This document shows positions 47,627 through 57,015 of a stretch of DNA of 64,000 nucleotides, piece by piece. The stretch covers positions 434,001-498,000 of the forward strand of contig NZ_FXYD01000001.1 of assembly GCF_900185015.1 (NCBI RefSeq). The letters run 5' to 3'. A model generated the notes under the pieces. It searched no databases. It saw only the letters and a list, made by a program, of their open reading frames with translations, and was not told the origin of the DNA. This DNA is from Octadecabacter ascidiaceicola. Lineage in GTDB: Bacteria > Pseudomonadota > Alphaproteobacteria > Rhodobacterales > Rhodobacteraceae. Each line of letters begins with the position of its first letter. Within the stretch, counting starts at the first letter, position 1. The translations under genes and the position numbers were made by a program.

Positions 47627-48367
47627 ATGCGCCTGACGTCCACTTTTTCTGCACTGATGATGACAGTGTCCAGCGTGTTCGCCCAAGACGCGATGACCGA
47701 CGCAGAGCGCACAGAATTTCGCGCCGAAGTCCGCGCCTATTTGCTGGAAAATCCGGAAGTCTTGATGGAAGCCATCGCAGTCCTAGAGGAACGCCAAGCG
47801 CAAGCCGAACTGCTGCGCGACGATCAGCTGGTCGCGACAAATATGAACGCATTGGTGGATGACGGGTTCTCATACGTCGGTGGCAACCCTGACGGCGATA
47901 TCACAATCATTGAATTCACCGACTACCGCTGCGGCTTCTGCCGCCGCGCACATCCAGAAGTCGCCGAGCTGATCGAAACGGACGGCAACATCCGCATCAT
48001 CACCAAAGAATTCCCCATTCTGGGGGAACAGTCGGTTATCGCATCCCAATTTGCCGTCGCCACCAAGATCGTTGCTGGGGATGTAGCCTACAAGCAGGTT
48101 TCTGACGCACTGATCAACATGCGCTCTGATGTGACACCTGCCAGCCTCTCGGCCCTCGCCTCGGCGTTCGATCTGGACGGAGACGCGATCATGGCCGAAA
48201 TGGACAGCCCTGCGGTGCGCGAAGTACTAGCCACCAATCGTGCTCTTGGCGACCGCATGCAGATCACAGGAACCCCGACATTCGTATTTGGTGACCAACT
48301 GGTGCGCGGCTATGTCGACCTCGCGCAAATGCGCAAGATCGTCGCCGAAGAACGCGAAGACGGCTAA
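47627..48367 (+). CDS. DsbA-family thiol:disulfide protein
   Basis: A 246-residue secreted protein with a signal peptide (TFSALMMTVSSVFAQ), a helical ScsC-like N-terminal segment (residues 22-75) and a thioredoxin fold. The active site CGFC is near residues 104-107 (TDYRCGFCRRAHPEV) and the cis-proline is in TGTPTFVFG. It probably oxidises or isomerises periplasmic disulfides. The M48 protease upstream suggests a shared envelope-quality role. Confidence 0.93.
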   Translation: MRLTSTFSALMMTVSSVFAQDAMTDAERTEFRAEVRAYLLENPEVLMEAIAVLEERQAQAELLRDDQLVATNMNALVDDGFSYVGGNPDGDITIIEFTDYRCGFCRRAHPEVAELIETDGNIRIITKEFPILGEQSVIASQFAVATKIVAGDVAYKQVSDALINMRSDVTPASLSALASAFDLDGDAIMAEMDSPAVREVLATNRALGDRMQITGTPTFVFGDQLVRGYVDLAQMRKIVAEEREDG

Positions 48368-48368
48368 A

Positions 48369-48749
48369 CTATAGGCACCTTTGGTGCATATACCCTTCCA
48401 TCTCAAAGACTTGCCCGTCGCGCTGTTCCCACCTCAAAGAAACTCGCGTGGAACAGCCGATAAGGAACCTTACAACACCGCAGCTCGCATAGCGTAAACC
48501 GTCCCCAGTCGGCGTTGATTGACCACGATCGTCTGAAACTAGTGAGAACCACTCACGCTCGAGCATCTCATTCAGAACCCCAACCGGCGTCCCGTCAAGA
48601 AAACGTTCGGCCAAGTGCTGTTACAAAACCGCCTCAGCCGCTTGATTGTCCCAAGGCACCTCGCTCGAAATCTCGCGCCCTTGCGCCTTCAAATAAGACC
48701 CACCCACGATTGCAACCAAAGCAATCCCTATGACCAACAGTTTCTTCAT
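48369..48749 (-). pseudogene. Small exported protein gene interrupted by one in-frame TAA
   Basis: From the ATG at 48749, 42 codons give a signal-anchor protein (KKLLVIGIALVAIVGGSYLKAQ) that ends at a TAA at 48621-48623. The same frame then continues for a further 83 codons to TAG, with sensible protein composition (HLAERFLDGTPVGVLNEMLE..., a Cys in YASCGVV). Without the TAA the product would be about 125 residues. The frame and composition imply one gene broken by a point nonsense mutation, or a genuine short product with a remnant. Function is unknown. Confidence 0.65.
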
Positions 48750-48855
48750 CTTCACGCCTCAATTCTTGAACGACGTTCACCAAATAGGGAAGCTCACAAA
48801 TCCAAAGGCAGGAAATCCCACCCTTTGCCTTTGTTTCAAAAATATCCCGGGTGGT

Positions 48856-48875
48856 CTGGAGGGCCGGCCCTCCAG
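48856..48875. repeat. 20-base perfect palindrome downstream of ispG
   Basis: CTGGAGGGCCGGCCCTCCAG is a perfect palindrome with no loop. It follows TTTCAAAAATATCCCGGG (48834-48851), which resembles the AT-rich/GC-rich arrangement near 39282. It is 31 bases after the ispG stop on the minus strand and could be its transcript end or a repeated intergenic element. Confidence 0.5.
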
Positions 48876-48905
48876 CGGATCGGATTGGCGCAGCCAATTC
48901 GATCT

Positions 48906-50027
48906 TTAGCTTTCAGCCTTCGCCACGGCTTCCAGTTCAGCGGCCTTAGCCTCAACCTGCTCGACAATATGCTCAACCATATCGTCATTGCTCAACTTAT
49001 GGGATTGTTTGCCTGCAAGGTATACCATACCCGCGCCATTGCCGCCGCCGGTAAAACCAACGTCCGTCATCAGCGCTTCACCTGGTCCGTTCACCACACA
49101 TCCAATGATGCTCAGGCTCATCGGCGTTTTAATATGCTCAAGCCGCTTTTCCAGCTTCTCAACAGTCTTAATCACATCAAACCCCTGCCGCGCGCAGCTG
49201 GGACAAGAAATGATGTTCACACCGCGATGCCGCAGCCCGAGGGATTTCAAGATTTCATACCCTACCTTAACCTCTTCAGCGGGGTCTGCGGACAACGATA
49301 CGCGGATCGTGTCGCCAATCCCCGCCCACAGCAGGCTCCCCATACCGATGGATGATTTGATCGTACCGCTCATCAACCCGCCAGCTTCGGTGATGCCAAG
49401 GTGAATGGGGGCGTCGGTGGCTTCAGCAAGTTGTTGGTATGCCGCGGCCGCCATAAACACGTCAGACGCTTTACAGCTGATCTTAAACTCGTGGAAATCG
49501 TTGTCTTGCAGGATCTTGATATGGTCGAGGCCACTTTCCACCATCGCGTCTGGGCAAGGTTCACCATACTTATCAAGCAGATGCTTCTCCAACGATCCCG
49601 CGTTCACGCCGATACGGATCGAACAGTTGTTGTCCTTGGCGGCCTTGATAACCTCACGCACGCGTTCGGGAGAGCCAATATTACCGGGGTTGATGCGCAA
49701 ACACGCGGCCCCTGCTTCAGCCGCTTCAATCCCGCGTTTGTAGTGAAAATGAATGTCCGCCACGATCGGCACAGGGCTGCGCGCGCAAATCTCTTTCATC
49801 GCCGCGCTGCTGTCTTCATCTGGGACAGACACACGCACAATATCAACGCCAGCATCTGCACAGCGGTTGATTTGAGCCAACGTGCCTTCAACATCCGGCG
49901 TCAGCGTGTTGGTCATCGTCTGCACCGTAATCGGCGCGCCGCCCCCGACTGGGACGTTCCCCACCATAATCTGGCGGCTTTCACGGCGGTAAATATTGCG
50001 CCACGGGCGGATTTGGTTCAGCGACAT
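48906..50027 (-). CDS. ispG: 4-hydroxy-3-methylbut-2-enyl diphosphate synthase
   Basis: A 373-residue protein of the MEP isoprenoid pathway, converting MEcPP to HMBPP with a [4Fe-4S] cluster. The cysteine ligands are in [11 protein letters not shown] near residue 270 and CVVNGPGE near 312. The substrate-binding N-terminal TIM barrel ([15 protein letters not shown]) is intact. The length matches bacterial IspG. A RodZ-like gene lies immediately upstream on the same strand, 83 bases away. Confidence 0.97.
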   Translation of the reverse strand: MSLNQIRPWRNIYRRESRQIMVGNVPVGGGAPITVQTMTNTLTPDVEGTLAQINRCADAGVDIVRVSVPDEDSSAAMKEICARSPVPIVADIHFHYKRGIEAAEAGAACLRINPGNIGSPERVREVIKAAKDNNCSIRIGVNAGSLEKHLLDKYGEPCPDAMVESGLDHIKILQDNDFHEFKISCKASDVFMAAAAYQQLAEATDAPIHLGITEAGGLMSGTIKSSIGMGSLLWAGIGDTIRVSLSADPAEEVKVGYEILKSLGLRHRGVNIISCPSCARQGFDVIKTVEKLEKRLEHIKTPMSLSIIGCVVNGPGEALMTDVGFTGGGNGAGMVYLAGKQSHKLSNDDMVEHIVEQVEAKAAELEAVAKAES

Positions 50028-50110
50028 CAGATCACCTGTCAGGACGTGTTACGCAGTACTTATCCCTCGCAGGGCGTGCGAACAACGGGTTGCGACAGTT
50101 TGTTTCGGGA

Positions 50111-51325
50111 TTATTGGTCGGCGTCTTGTGCAGGTGTCTGCACTTGCACTTCCGCGACGCGCACGACTTCAGCCAAATCGCTATCTGCAGTCAGATCAGC
50201 AACCGCGTAGCTTGTTGTAAGGTTATCAACCGACAGCGCGAGGTTTGATGTCACCTGACCACGTGGCCCAACCGGACCATAATGTGCGCCATTCACAGCA
50301 AAATAGACCGCGCCGGATTCACCGATACGCAATGTCGCTGGCTCTTCGGTTTGTGGCACGTTGTAGGTGTCACCCGCCGTCATAACTGATTCATACAGAA
50401 CCGTGCCATCCGCCGCACGCACACGAACCCAAGCATCCCGAACCGCAACAAGCTGCACGCCCGGAATTGGGTTTTCTGTGACTTGGACATTCGGGCCAAC
50501 ACCGGCAAGCGAAGTGTTTTCGTCTTCAAGCAGACCTGGACGTTCAGCCGAAGTTGGCGCCAAGGCACCATTCGCCGCTGGGTTCAGGGTTACGATCGGG
50601 CCGTCGCGCGGCACCAAAACAGGCGCATCAAGCGCTTGTGGGCGGTACAGGCGGTCAAGAATTTCTGATGTCGGCGCGTCAAATCCAGCGACAACATCCA
50701 CACCCGCATCTGCGGCTGGCAAACCACCACCGGCCAGCGGGTCAATGTCAGCGACAACTGTCGGCGTGTTCTCAACGGGCGCAAGTTGCACTTTCTGCAC
50801 TTCTTGCAAAACCGTGTACCCGCCAAACCCAAGGCCGCCAATCAGTGCGATCAAAACCGCAAATGACCCGATGGCCCTCGGTTCCACGGAGGCGAACATT
50901 GCATCCCCTGCTGGGATAAACGGCGTGGCGGGTGTCGCGAAAATATCTTTCTCAAGCGAGGAAGCCGCAGCTTTCACAGGCTTAGCGCCAGAGGCTTGCT
51001 CGGACATGCCGTGCGCCGTTGCAAAACCGGATTCAGTACAGAACGTATCAAACGCCCAATCTGGGTCCATATTCAGGTAGCGCGCATAAGACCGCACATA
51101 GCCGGCAATAAAGCCCGGAGTATCGAACGCTGTTGGGTCGGAATTTTCGATGGCAGCGATGTAGGCCGCTTTGATTTTCAGCTCGCGCTGAACGTCCAAA
51201 AGGCTTTTACCGATGGTTGCGCGTTCCCCGCGCATCAGATCACCAAGTCGTAATTCGAACGCGTCAAAGCCGACTGTCTCAACAGCTTGCTCTTCCTTTG
51301 CGCGTCTGAACCCTTTCCGGATCAT
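50111..51325 (-). CDS. RodZ-like helix-turn-helix and DUF4115 protein
   Basis: A 404-residue protein with a cytoplasmic HTH (RDLMRGERATIGKSLLDVQRELKIKAAYIAAIE, near residues 30-65), a membrane helix (IGSFAVLIALIGGLGFGGYTVL, near 150-172), and a periplasmic DUF4115 domain at 290-385 (AWVRVRAADGTVLYE). RodZ links the MreB cytoskeleton to the membrane and cell-wall machinery. The order of rodZ-like then ispG is common. It is 139 bases from hemA, with no obvious site between. Confidence 0.9.
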   Translation of the reverse strand: MIRKGFRRAKEEQAVETVGFDAFELRLGDLMRGERATIGKSLLDVQRELKIKAAYIAAIENSDPTAFDTPGFIAGYVRSYARYLNMDPDWAFDTFCTESGFATAHGMSEQASGAKPVKAAASSLEKDIFATPATPFIPAGDAMFASVEPRAIGSFAVLIALIGGLGFGGYTVLQEVQKVQLAPVENTPTVVADIDPLAGGGLPAADAGVDVVAGFDAPTSEILDRLYRPQALDAPVLVPRDGPIVTLNPAANGALAPTSAERPGLLEDENTSLAGVGPNVQVTENPIPGVQLVAVRDAWVRVRAADGTVLYESVMTAGDTYNVPQTEEPATLRIGESGAVYFAVNGAHYGPVGPRGQVTSNLALSVDNLTTSYAVADLTADSDLAEVVRVAEVQVQTPAQDADQ

Positions 51326-51464
51326 CCGTTACCCTCGTGTTGCTGCCCCAGTTGAAACGCGTCGATTCGTCCCATACGCGTTCCTTACCCTCTTATTACC
51401 ACAAGAAAAACTATTTTGCACGTGCGGCAAACCAGAAGCGCCTTTTCCCGCCGATACGGCGATC

Positions 51465-52688
51465 TTAACCTGCGAGTTCCGCACGGTTCAGCGCGCAATG
51501 GGACCACAACGCGTCCAGTGCACCAACCAGCGCGTCCATCTCTTTCGCCCCATGAACCGGTGACGGCGTAAAGCGCAGACGTTCTGTGCCGCGCGGCACA
51601 GTTGGGAAGTTGATGGGCTGAACGTAAATGCCGTGATCTTGCAGCAGCATATCAGACAGTTTTTGCGTGTGCACAGGGTCACCCACGATCAGCGGCACAA
51701 TGTGGCTACCGTGATCAATGATCGGTAAACCAAGCCCGCGAAGGCGTGTTTTTAGGATTTTTGCCTGTGTTTGATGCTGATCGCGCAGATCTTGGTCGAC
51801 CTTCAGATGCGCAACAGACGCCGCCGCCCCTGCCGCAACAGCAGGTGGAATGGACGTCGTAAAGATAAAGCCGGGCGCGTAGGATCGCACAGCATCACAC
51901 ATCTTGGTGCTCGCCGCGATGTAGCCGCCCATGACGCCAAACGCCTTGGCCAGCGTGCCGTTGATGATGTCGATACGCCCCATCAACCCGTCACGTTCCG
52001 CTATGCCGCCACCGCGTGGGCCGTACATGCCAACGGCGTGCACTTCGTCCAAATAGGTCAATGCGCTAAATTCATCTGCAATATCGCAGATTTCTTTGAT
52101 CGGAGCGAAATCACCATCCATCGAATAGACAGATTCGAAAGCGATCAATTTCGGCGCGGACGGATCGTCAGCGGCCATCATGCGGCGCAGATCGTCCAGA
52201 TCGTTGTGCTTGAAGATACGTTTCTCACCACCGTTGCGGCGAATCCCCTCGATCATTGACGCGTGGTTCAACGCGTCAGAATAGATGATCAAACCGGGGA
52301 ACAAGCGCGGCAATGTGGACAGCGTCGCATCATTAGCGATGTAGGCGGACGTGAACAAAAGCGCGTCTTCCTTGGCGTGCAAATCCGCCAACTCGGCCTC
52401 AAGCCGTTTGTGATAAACGGTCGTGCCGGAAATGTTGCGTGTGCCGCCGGAACCCGCGCCCGTTGCGTTGATTGCTTCATGCATTGCGTCAAGCACAACA
52501 GGGTGTTGGCCCATGCCAAGGTAGTCGTTGCCACACCAGACAGTGATGTCCTTTAGCGCGCCCTCAGGTGTTGTCCAGACCGCATGCGGGTACTGCCCCT
52601 GCTTGCGTTCAATATCGATAAACGTGCGGTAACGGCCTTCAGTGTGAAGACGTTCCAAGGCAGCGTCGAGTTTTGCGTTAAAATCCAA
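51465..52688 (-). CDS. hemA: 5-aminolevulinate synthase
   Basis: A 407-residue fold-type I PLP enzyme that condenses glycine and succinyl-CoA, the first step of the C4 haem pathway used by alphaproteobacteria. The lysine is in [14 protein letters not shown] near residue 245, and the opening ([23 protein letters not shown]) is typical. The start is TTG at 52688, with AGGGA 7 bases upstream. Two palindromes occur upstream (52714-52727 and 52745-52796). Confidence 0.97.
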   Translation of the reverse strand: MDFNAKLDAALERLHTEGRYRTFIDIERKQGQYPHAVWTTPEGALKDITVWCGNDYLGMGQHPVVLDAMHEAINATGAGSGGTRNISGTTVYHKRLEAELADLHAKEDALLFTSAYIANDATLSTLPRLFPGLIIYSDALNHASMIEGIRRNGGEKRIFKHNDLDDLRRMMAADDPSAPKLIAFESVYSMDGDFAPIKEICDIADEFSALTYLDEVHAVGMYGPRGGGIAERDGLMGRIDIINGTLAKAFGVMGGYIAASTKMCDAVRSYAPGFIFTTSIPPAVAAGAAASVAHLKVDQDLRDQHQTQAKILKTRLRGLGLPIIDHGSHIVPLIVGDPVHTQKLSDMLLQDHGIYVQPINFPTVPRGTERLRFTPSPVHGAKEMDALVGALDALWSHCALNRAELAG

Positions 52689-52713
52689 AACGAATTCCCT
52701 AGTCGAGCAGCGA

Positions 52714-52727
52714 TGGGACGCGTCCCA
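52714..52727. promoter_or_regulatory. 14-base perfect palindrome in the hemA leader
   Basis: TGGGACGCGTCCCA lies 26-39 bases before the hemA TTG start. It could be an operator or a leader hairpin on the minus strand. I found no clear FNR, PpsR or IrrA-like match in it. Confidence 0.4.
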
Positions 52728-52744
52728 CCAGTTAGGTTTAATGC

Positions 52745-52796
52745 CTGATATATCCGAGTCCCTTTTCAGGCAACACTTTGCCTATGGATATATCAG
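52745..52796. promoter_or_regulatory. Nested inverted repeats between hemA and the M20 peptidase gene
   Basis: CTGATATATCC (52745-52755) is matched by GGATATATCAG (52786-52796), 41 bases apart, or four helix turns. Each arm contains the self-palindromic GATATATC. Between them AGGCAA (52768-52773) pairs with TTGCCT (52778-52783). It lies in the divergent promoter of hemA and the peptidase gene and may bind a dimeric regulator as two sites. Confidence 0.4.
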
Positions 52797-52927
52797 CCCT
52801 GATACGGTTCGTCGCACTCTAGGTTTTGGGCTGTTTGGTAACTTAGATCAGGATCAGCCTTGCGAGCGCTTGACCCTGCCCTCCACTGTGACACTCTCTG
52901 CTGAAACCAATATACCGGAGTCTCCCC

Positions 52928-54301
52928 ATGTCGCTCGACGCTGTACTTTCCAAAATTGATGAAGATCTCGATGCCGCCCTTGACCGCCTTATGGGGCTGC
53001 TGAAACTACAGTCCGTGTCCACCGACCCCGCCTATAAGGACGAGGTCAACAAGGCCGCAGACTGGTTGGTTAATGACCTGAAATCGCTGGGTGTTGACGC
53101 AACAAAACGCGACACGCCGATGCATCCGATGGTCGTCGGGCATGTTGGCAACACCGGCCCGCATCTGCTGTTTTACGGTCATTATGACGTGCAACCCGTT
53201 GATCCTATTGAACTATGGGACCACGATCCATTCGCGCCGTTCATCGAAGACCGCGACGGTAAAAAAGTCATCCGTGGTCGCGGCACGTCTGATGACAAGG
53301 GCCAATTGATGACCTTCATGGAGGCCTGTCGCGCGTGGATCACCATTCATGGCGAACTCCCCTGCCGCATTACGTTTCTGTTTGAAGGTGAAGAAGAAAC
53401 CGGATCACCTAGCTTGGTGCCGTTTATGGAGGCCAACGCGGATGAGCTGAAGGCCGACCTAGCCCTGATTTGCGACACAGGCATGGTTGCCCAAGGCGTG
53501 CCATCCATCGCCAGCCAGCTGCGCGGGATGTTGAAGGATGAATTCACCCTGCACGGCCCCGCGATGGATTTGCATTCTGGTCACTACGGCGGGCCTGCTG
53601 TGAACCCGCTTAAGGAAATCAGCCGCATCATTGCGTCCTTTCATGACGACAATGGCCGCGTCACGATTGATGGATTCTACGACGACGTGATCGAGATCGG
53701 CGACAACCTGAAAGCGCAGTGGGAAACCTGTGGCTTTGACGAAGCGGACTACATGCAAAACGCAGGGCTGACCGAAACGGCAGGTGAGAAGAACTATTCG
53801 ATACTGGAACAGCAATGGTCCCGTCCGACGTTAGAGATCAATGGCTTATGGGGCGGATATCAAGGTGCCGGGTCCAAAACCGTTATCCCCGCCGACGCCC
53901 ACTGCAAGATCACTTGCCGCCTTGTTGGCGATATGGACCCCGACAAAATCCGCGACGCCCTGCGTAAACACGTGGAAAGCCAGCTGCGCCTTGGCACATC
54001 CGTCACATGGGACAACGACCTTGAAGGCGCGCCCGCCTCGGTGATGAACACAGACCGCCCCGAATTTGAACAGGCCCGCCAAGCGCTGTCCAATGAGTGG
54101 GACCGCGAGGCCGTGTTCGTCGGCATGGGCGGATCGATCCCTATCGCAGGCCATTTCAAAACCGTGCTGGACATGGACGCGATGCTAATCGGCTTTGCCT
54201 CCGAGGACGACCGCATCCACTCGCCAAATGAAAAGTACGACGTTGAAGCCTTCCACAAAGGTATGCGCTCATGGGCGCGGGTTCTGGCGGCGCTGACGTG
54301 A
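52928..54301 (+). CDS. M20 family metallopeptidase (dipeptidase-like)
   Basis: A 457-residue protein with the zinc ligands of M20/M25/M40 enzymes: His in YGHYDVQP near residue 80, Asp in GTSDDKGQL near 115, and Glu in EGEEETGSPSL near 148. The dimerisation domain follows (DLHSGHYGGPAVNPL). It is soluble, so an intracellular dipeptidase or acetyl-amino-acid hydrolase is likely. The next gene starts inside its stop codon. Confidence 0.93.
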   Translation: MSLDAVLSKIDEDLDAALDRLMGLLKLQSVSTDPAYKDEVNKAADWLVNDLKSLGVDATKRDTPMHPMVVGHVGNTGPHLLFYGHYDVQPVDPIELWDHDPFAPFIEDRDGKKVIRGRGTSDDKGQLMTFMEACRAWITIHGELPCRITFLFEGEEETGSPSLVPFMEANADELKADLALICDTGMVAQGVPSIASQLRGMLKDEFTLHGPAMDLHSGHYGGPAVNPLKEISRIIASFHDDNGRVTIDGFYDDVIEIGDNLKAQWETCGFDEADYMQNAGLTETAGEKNYSILEQQWSRPTLEINGLWGGYQGAGSKTVIPADAHCKITCRLVGDMDPDKIRDALRKHVESQLRLGTSVTWDNDLEGAPASVMNTDRPEFEQARQALSNEWDREAVFVGMGGSIPIAGHFKTVLDMDAMLIGFASEDDRIHSPNEKYDVEAFHKGMRSWARVLAALT

Positions 54302-55635
54302 AACGTCTGCTCAACCAGCTTTGGGTCGTGATCGGCGCGGTTGTTGCGGCCTTTATCGCGTCTTGGGTGATCTACATGCCAGACGCCGAACAACGCGGCG
54401 TTTGGCGCGCGCAATCGGGTGGGTCGATCATCACGCTGAACAGGCTTCAGGCTAAGTTATATAGTGAAAGCAGTCATTCTTGCGTCGAACAGTTGACGTT
54501 TCCAGCGCACCTAAAACTTGTCGAGTTTGCCGAAGGCGCGACCGTTTCGGTTGAAGACGACACCCTGATGTTGCGTGTTGATGGTGCGTTGGACCCGACG
54601 CCCTACACCCGCATCGACACCCTGCCCGCCGCCTGCGCCCCAGCAGGTAACGCCACACCGCGCGAAGTTTTTGACGCTATGTGGACGGCGATGGGCGAAC
54701 ACTATGCATTCTTTGACCTGCACAGTGTCAATTGGGACACCCGCCGCGCCTTGGCCCCTGCCCCAGATGCAGTCCTAACCGACGCGGAGCTATTTGACCT
54801 TCTTGGCCAAGCGTTAGACGGCTTGGACGACGGCCATGTGCAGCTAGGGTCACCAATTGGGTATTTTTCCCCGTCCAAAACTCCGGAGTGGTTCACCCAA
54901 AACCCGTATTTCACCCGCGATGGCTATCTTATCCGCGCCGACCTGGACCGCACGGCCCATGAAACTGTAGGCATTCCGCTGACCTCTGTTGAATTGACTG
55001 GCATCGAATACGCCCTGCTGCCTGACGGCGTTGGCTATATTTCCATCCGCCACATGGGGTTTGATACGCCGTTCGGTGCGCGCAGCGAACCGGCAATGGC
55101 GCAGGCGTTTATAGAGGTCGCGGACACCATGGCCGAAGCAAATTCCATCATCATAGATCTGCGCTACAACCCCGGTGGATCGGACTCCGTGTCTTTTGGA
55201 ATCGCCAGCCACTTCACCGATCAACCCCTTGATGTGTTTACCAAAACAACCCGTGACGGGGATACGCAAACCGCCCCTTTCACGGCCATCCTACAACCCT
55301 TTGACGCAACACCGCTTAGCCAACCCGTAATCGTACTCACCAGCAAGCTGACCGGTTCGGCGGCTGAAATCCTGACCATGGCCTTGCGTGAATTGCCGCA
55401 AGTTACAGTCATGGGCGAAGCTACGTCAGGCGGTTTGTCCGACATTTTAGGGTTCAAGCTACCCAACGGTTGGGACCTTGGCCTATCCCATCAAACCTAC
55501 CGCACAATGGACGGGTCACTTTACGAGGCTATTGGCATCCCACCCGATGTCCCCTTTACGATCGAAGCCACCCCACTCATCAACGGCGAAGACCCCCTTC
55601 TACGCGCAGCATTTGAACGGGCACGCGGCGGTTAA
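54298..55635 (+). CDS. S41 family peptidase (C-terminal processing type)
   Basis: A 445-residue protein from the GTG at 54298, which overlaps the upstream TGA. A membrane anchor follows (LWVVIGAVVAAFIASWVIYM, near residues 8-27). The catalytic domain carries DLRYNPGGSDS near residue 295 and the active serine in TGSAAEIL near 360. No PDZ domain is obvious before it. Its substrate is unknown. Coupling to the M20 gene suggests combined peptide processing. Confidence 0.85.
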   Translation: MKRLLNQLWVVIGAVVAAFIASWVIYMPDAEQRGVWRAQSGGSIITLNRLQAKLYSESSHSCVEQLTFPAHLKLVEFAEGATVSVEDDTLMLRVDGALDPTPYTRIDTLPAACAPAGNATPREVFDAMWTAMGEHYAFFDLHSVNWDTRRALAPAPDAVLTDAELFDLLGQALDGLDDGHVQLGSPIGYFSPSKTPEWFTQNPYFTRDGYLIRADLDRTAHETVGIPLTSVELTGIEYALLPDGVGYISIRHMGFDTPFGARSEPAMAQAFIEVADTMAEANSIIIDLRYNPGGSDSVSFGIASHFTDQPLDVFTKTTRDGDTQTAPFTAILQPFDATPLSQPVIVLTSKLTGSAAEILTMALRELPQVTVMGEATSGGLSDILGFKLPNGWDLGLSHQTYRTMDGSLYEAIGIPPDVPFTIEATPLINGEDPLLRAAFERARGG

Positions 55636-55638
55636 CGC

Positions 55639-56384
55639 CTAAGGTATTGCGGCAAAATCTATGTCGTCAGGGTCTACCAAGGCAATGTTCAGCTCTTCTG
55701 GCGTGAAGAGTCCGTCAAAAACAAGGGACTCCGCGCCATCCAGTGAAACCGTTGTCGTGCTTGCCTCTTCATCTGTGGCGTAACTTAGGACCGGCGACGT
55801 TTCTGCGTCGTTCAACCCGTCGACATAGATCGTGACATCATCTTCGGCTGCATCAAAATCGGTGGTGCGCGCTGCGCCCTCTCCGGTCTCTATCAAGCCG
55901 AATGTATCCGCCCCAGTGCCACCCGTCGCAATGTCTTCGCTTGAAAAGAACAGCTTGTCGTCGCCTTCACCACCATCCAACTGCTCAACATCGCCGCGCG
56001 TCCAATCGGCGTCACTATCCGCACGATCGCTTGCCAGAACATCATTTCCATTACCACCGGAAACCATATCCGTACGCCCGCACCACCCGTGAGGATGTCG
56101 TCACCAGTAGTACCTTCAAGCGTGTCATCCCCTGCGCCACCATCGATTTCATCATCACCAGCCTGACCAAGTACGAAATCGCCTTCGTCCGTTCCAACAT
56201 AGGTATCATTGCCATCGCCTAGGCCGAGATTGTCCCCGAGCGGTGTAATTTCTTCTTCCTGTACGGCTTTCGCAGCATCGTCGCCCTTGAACAGATCATC
56301 AAACAGGCCACTGAACGTGTCAGACGCCAGCAAACCTGCCCCCACCATCAACCAATTCGTCAACATCGCCAACTCATAGCTCAT
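55639..56384 (-). pseudogene. RTX-repeat calcium-binding protein gene with a frameshift
   Basis: An ATG at 56384 starts a protein with RTX nonapeptides (GDGNDTYVGTD, GGAGDDTLEG, GDDILTGG). At about 56074-56082 the frame jumps. Repeats resume in another frame (VSGGNGNDVLASD) and continue to the stop at 55639. One missing base restores a single reading frame of about 248 residues ending SLVFDGLFTPEELNIAL. Cells may carry a truncated product, or the base could be a sequencing error in a GC run. RTX proteins usually bind calcium outside the cell. Confidence 0.7.
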
Positions 56385-56517
56385 CGTACCGCCCCCGTAT
56401 CACTCCTCATTGGTGGAGTTGTTGGCGGCCTGTTGGAGTTCGGTCCTGATGCGCTTGTCCATTACGCCACAGAGTTTTCCGACTTCATGGGAGGTTTGAA
56501 CCGTGGAGGGGGATAAG

Positions 56518-56594
56518 TGGCGCGGTTGACGGGACTCGAACCCGCGACCCCCGGCGTGACAGGCCGGTACTCTAACCAACTGAGCTACAACCGC
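56518..56594 (-). tRNA. tRNA-Asp (GUC), copy 1
   Basis: The minus strand folds as a 77-base cloverleaf with acceptor GCGGTTG/CAACCGC, the anticodon loop CTGTCAC (GTC) in a CCGGC/GCCGG context, a T arm with GGTTCGAGTCC, and an encoded CCA at 56518-56520. Confidence 0.95.
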
Positions 56595-56654
56595 GCACTT
56601 TTTGTACTTAACCTCGTACAGAGCAGTTCAATCCTTGAACCAAAGGGACAGCGG

Positions 56655-56731
56655 TGGCGCGGTTGACGGGACTCGAACCCGCGACCCCCGGCGTGACAGG
56701 CCGGTACTCTAACCAACTGAGCTACAACCGC
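56655..56731 (-). tRNA. tRNA-Asp (GUC), copy 2
   Basis: The sequence is identical to copy 1 across all 77 bases, including the anticodon GTC and the encoded CCA. The two copies are 60 bases apart and co-oriented, so they are probably one transcript. Confidence 0.95.
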
Positions 56732-57015
56732 CCACTGTCCATCAACGTTAGTCGATGTGAGGTGCTTCTAGGCAGCACACATCGCCCCGTCAAGCCACAA
56801 GCGAACTTGAATTTAAGTTTCTCTCAAAAGAGCGAAAATAAACGAATTTCATAGTGAATTGCCCAGCATATCCCTCGACGGCTCTTGAAGGAAACGCGCA
56901 TCTCCTGACTCGTCGCACAAACTGCATTCACACACCTGCATAGCAGCCCATCACCTGACGCCCTATACAAGTGCCCCGCAACACGTTAGAGCCGCGCAAA
57001 CATTGACGCGCGCCC

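Noticed and set aside
52741-52959. Short plus-strand frame before the M20 gene
   Set aside because: It overlaps the M20 start in another frame and contains the palindromic promoter region. It has no Shine-Dalgarno or conserved sequence.
56518-56731. Tandem tRNA-Asp genes as a mobile-element attachment site
   Set aside because: There is no integrase, no direct-repeat right end and no composition shift next to them, so they are simply two copies of the gene.
56732-57015. Extra RNA gene or promoter before the DEAD-box helicase
   Set aside because: I saw no cloverleaf, terminator-capped unit or strong promoter pair in this stretch.
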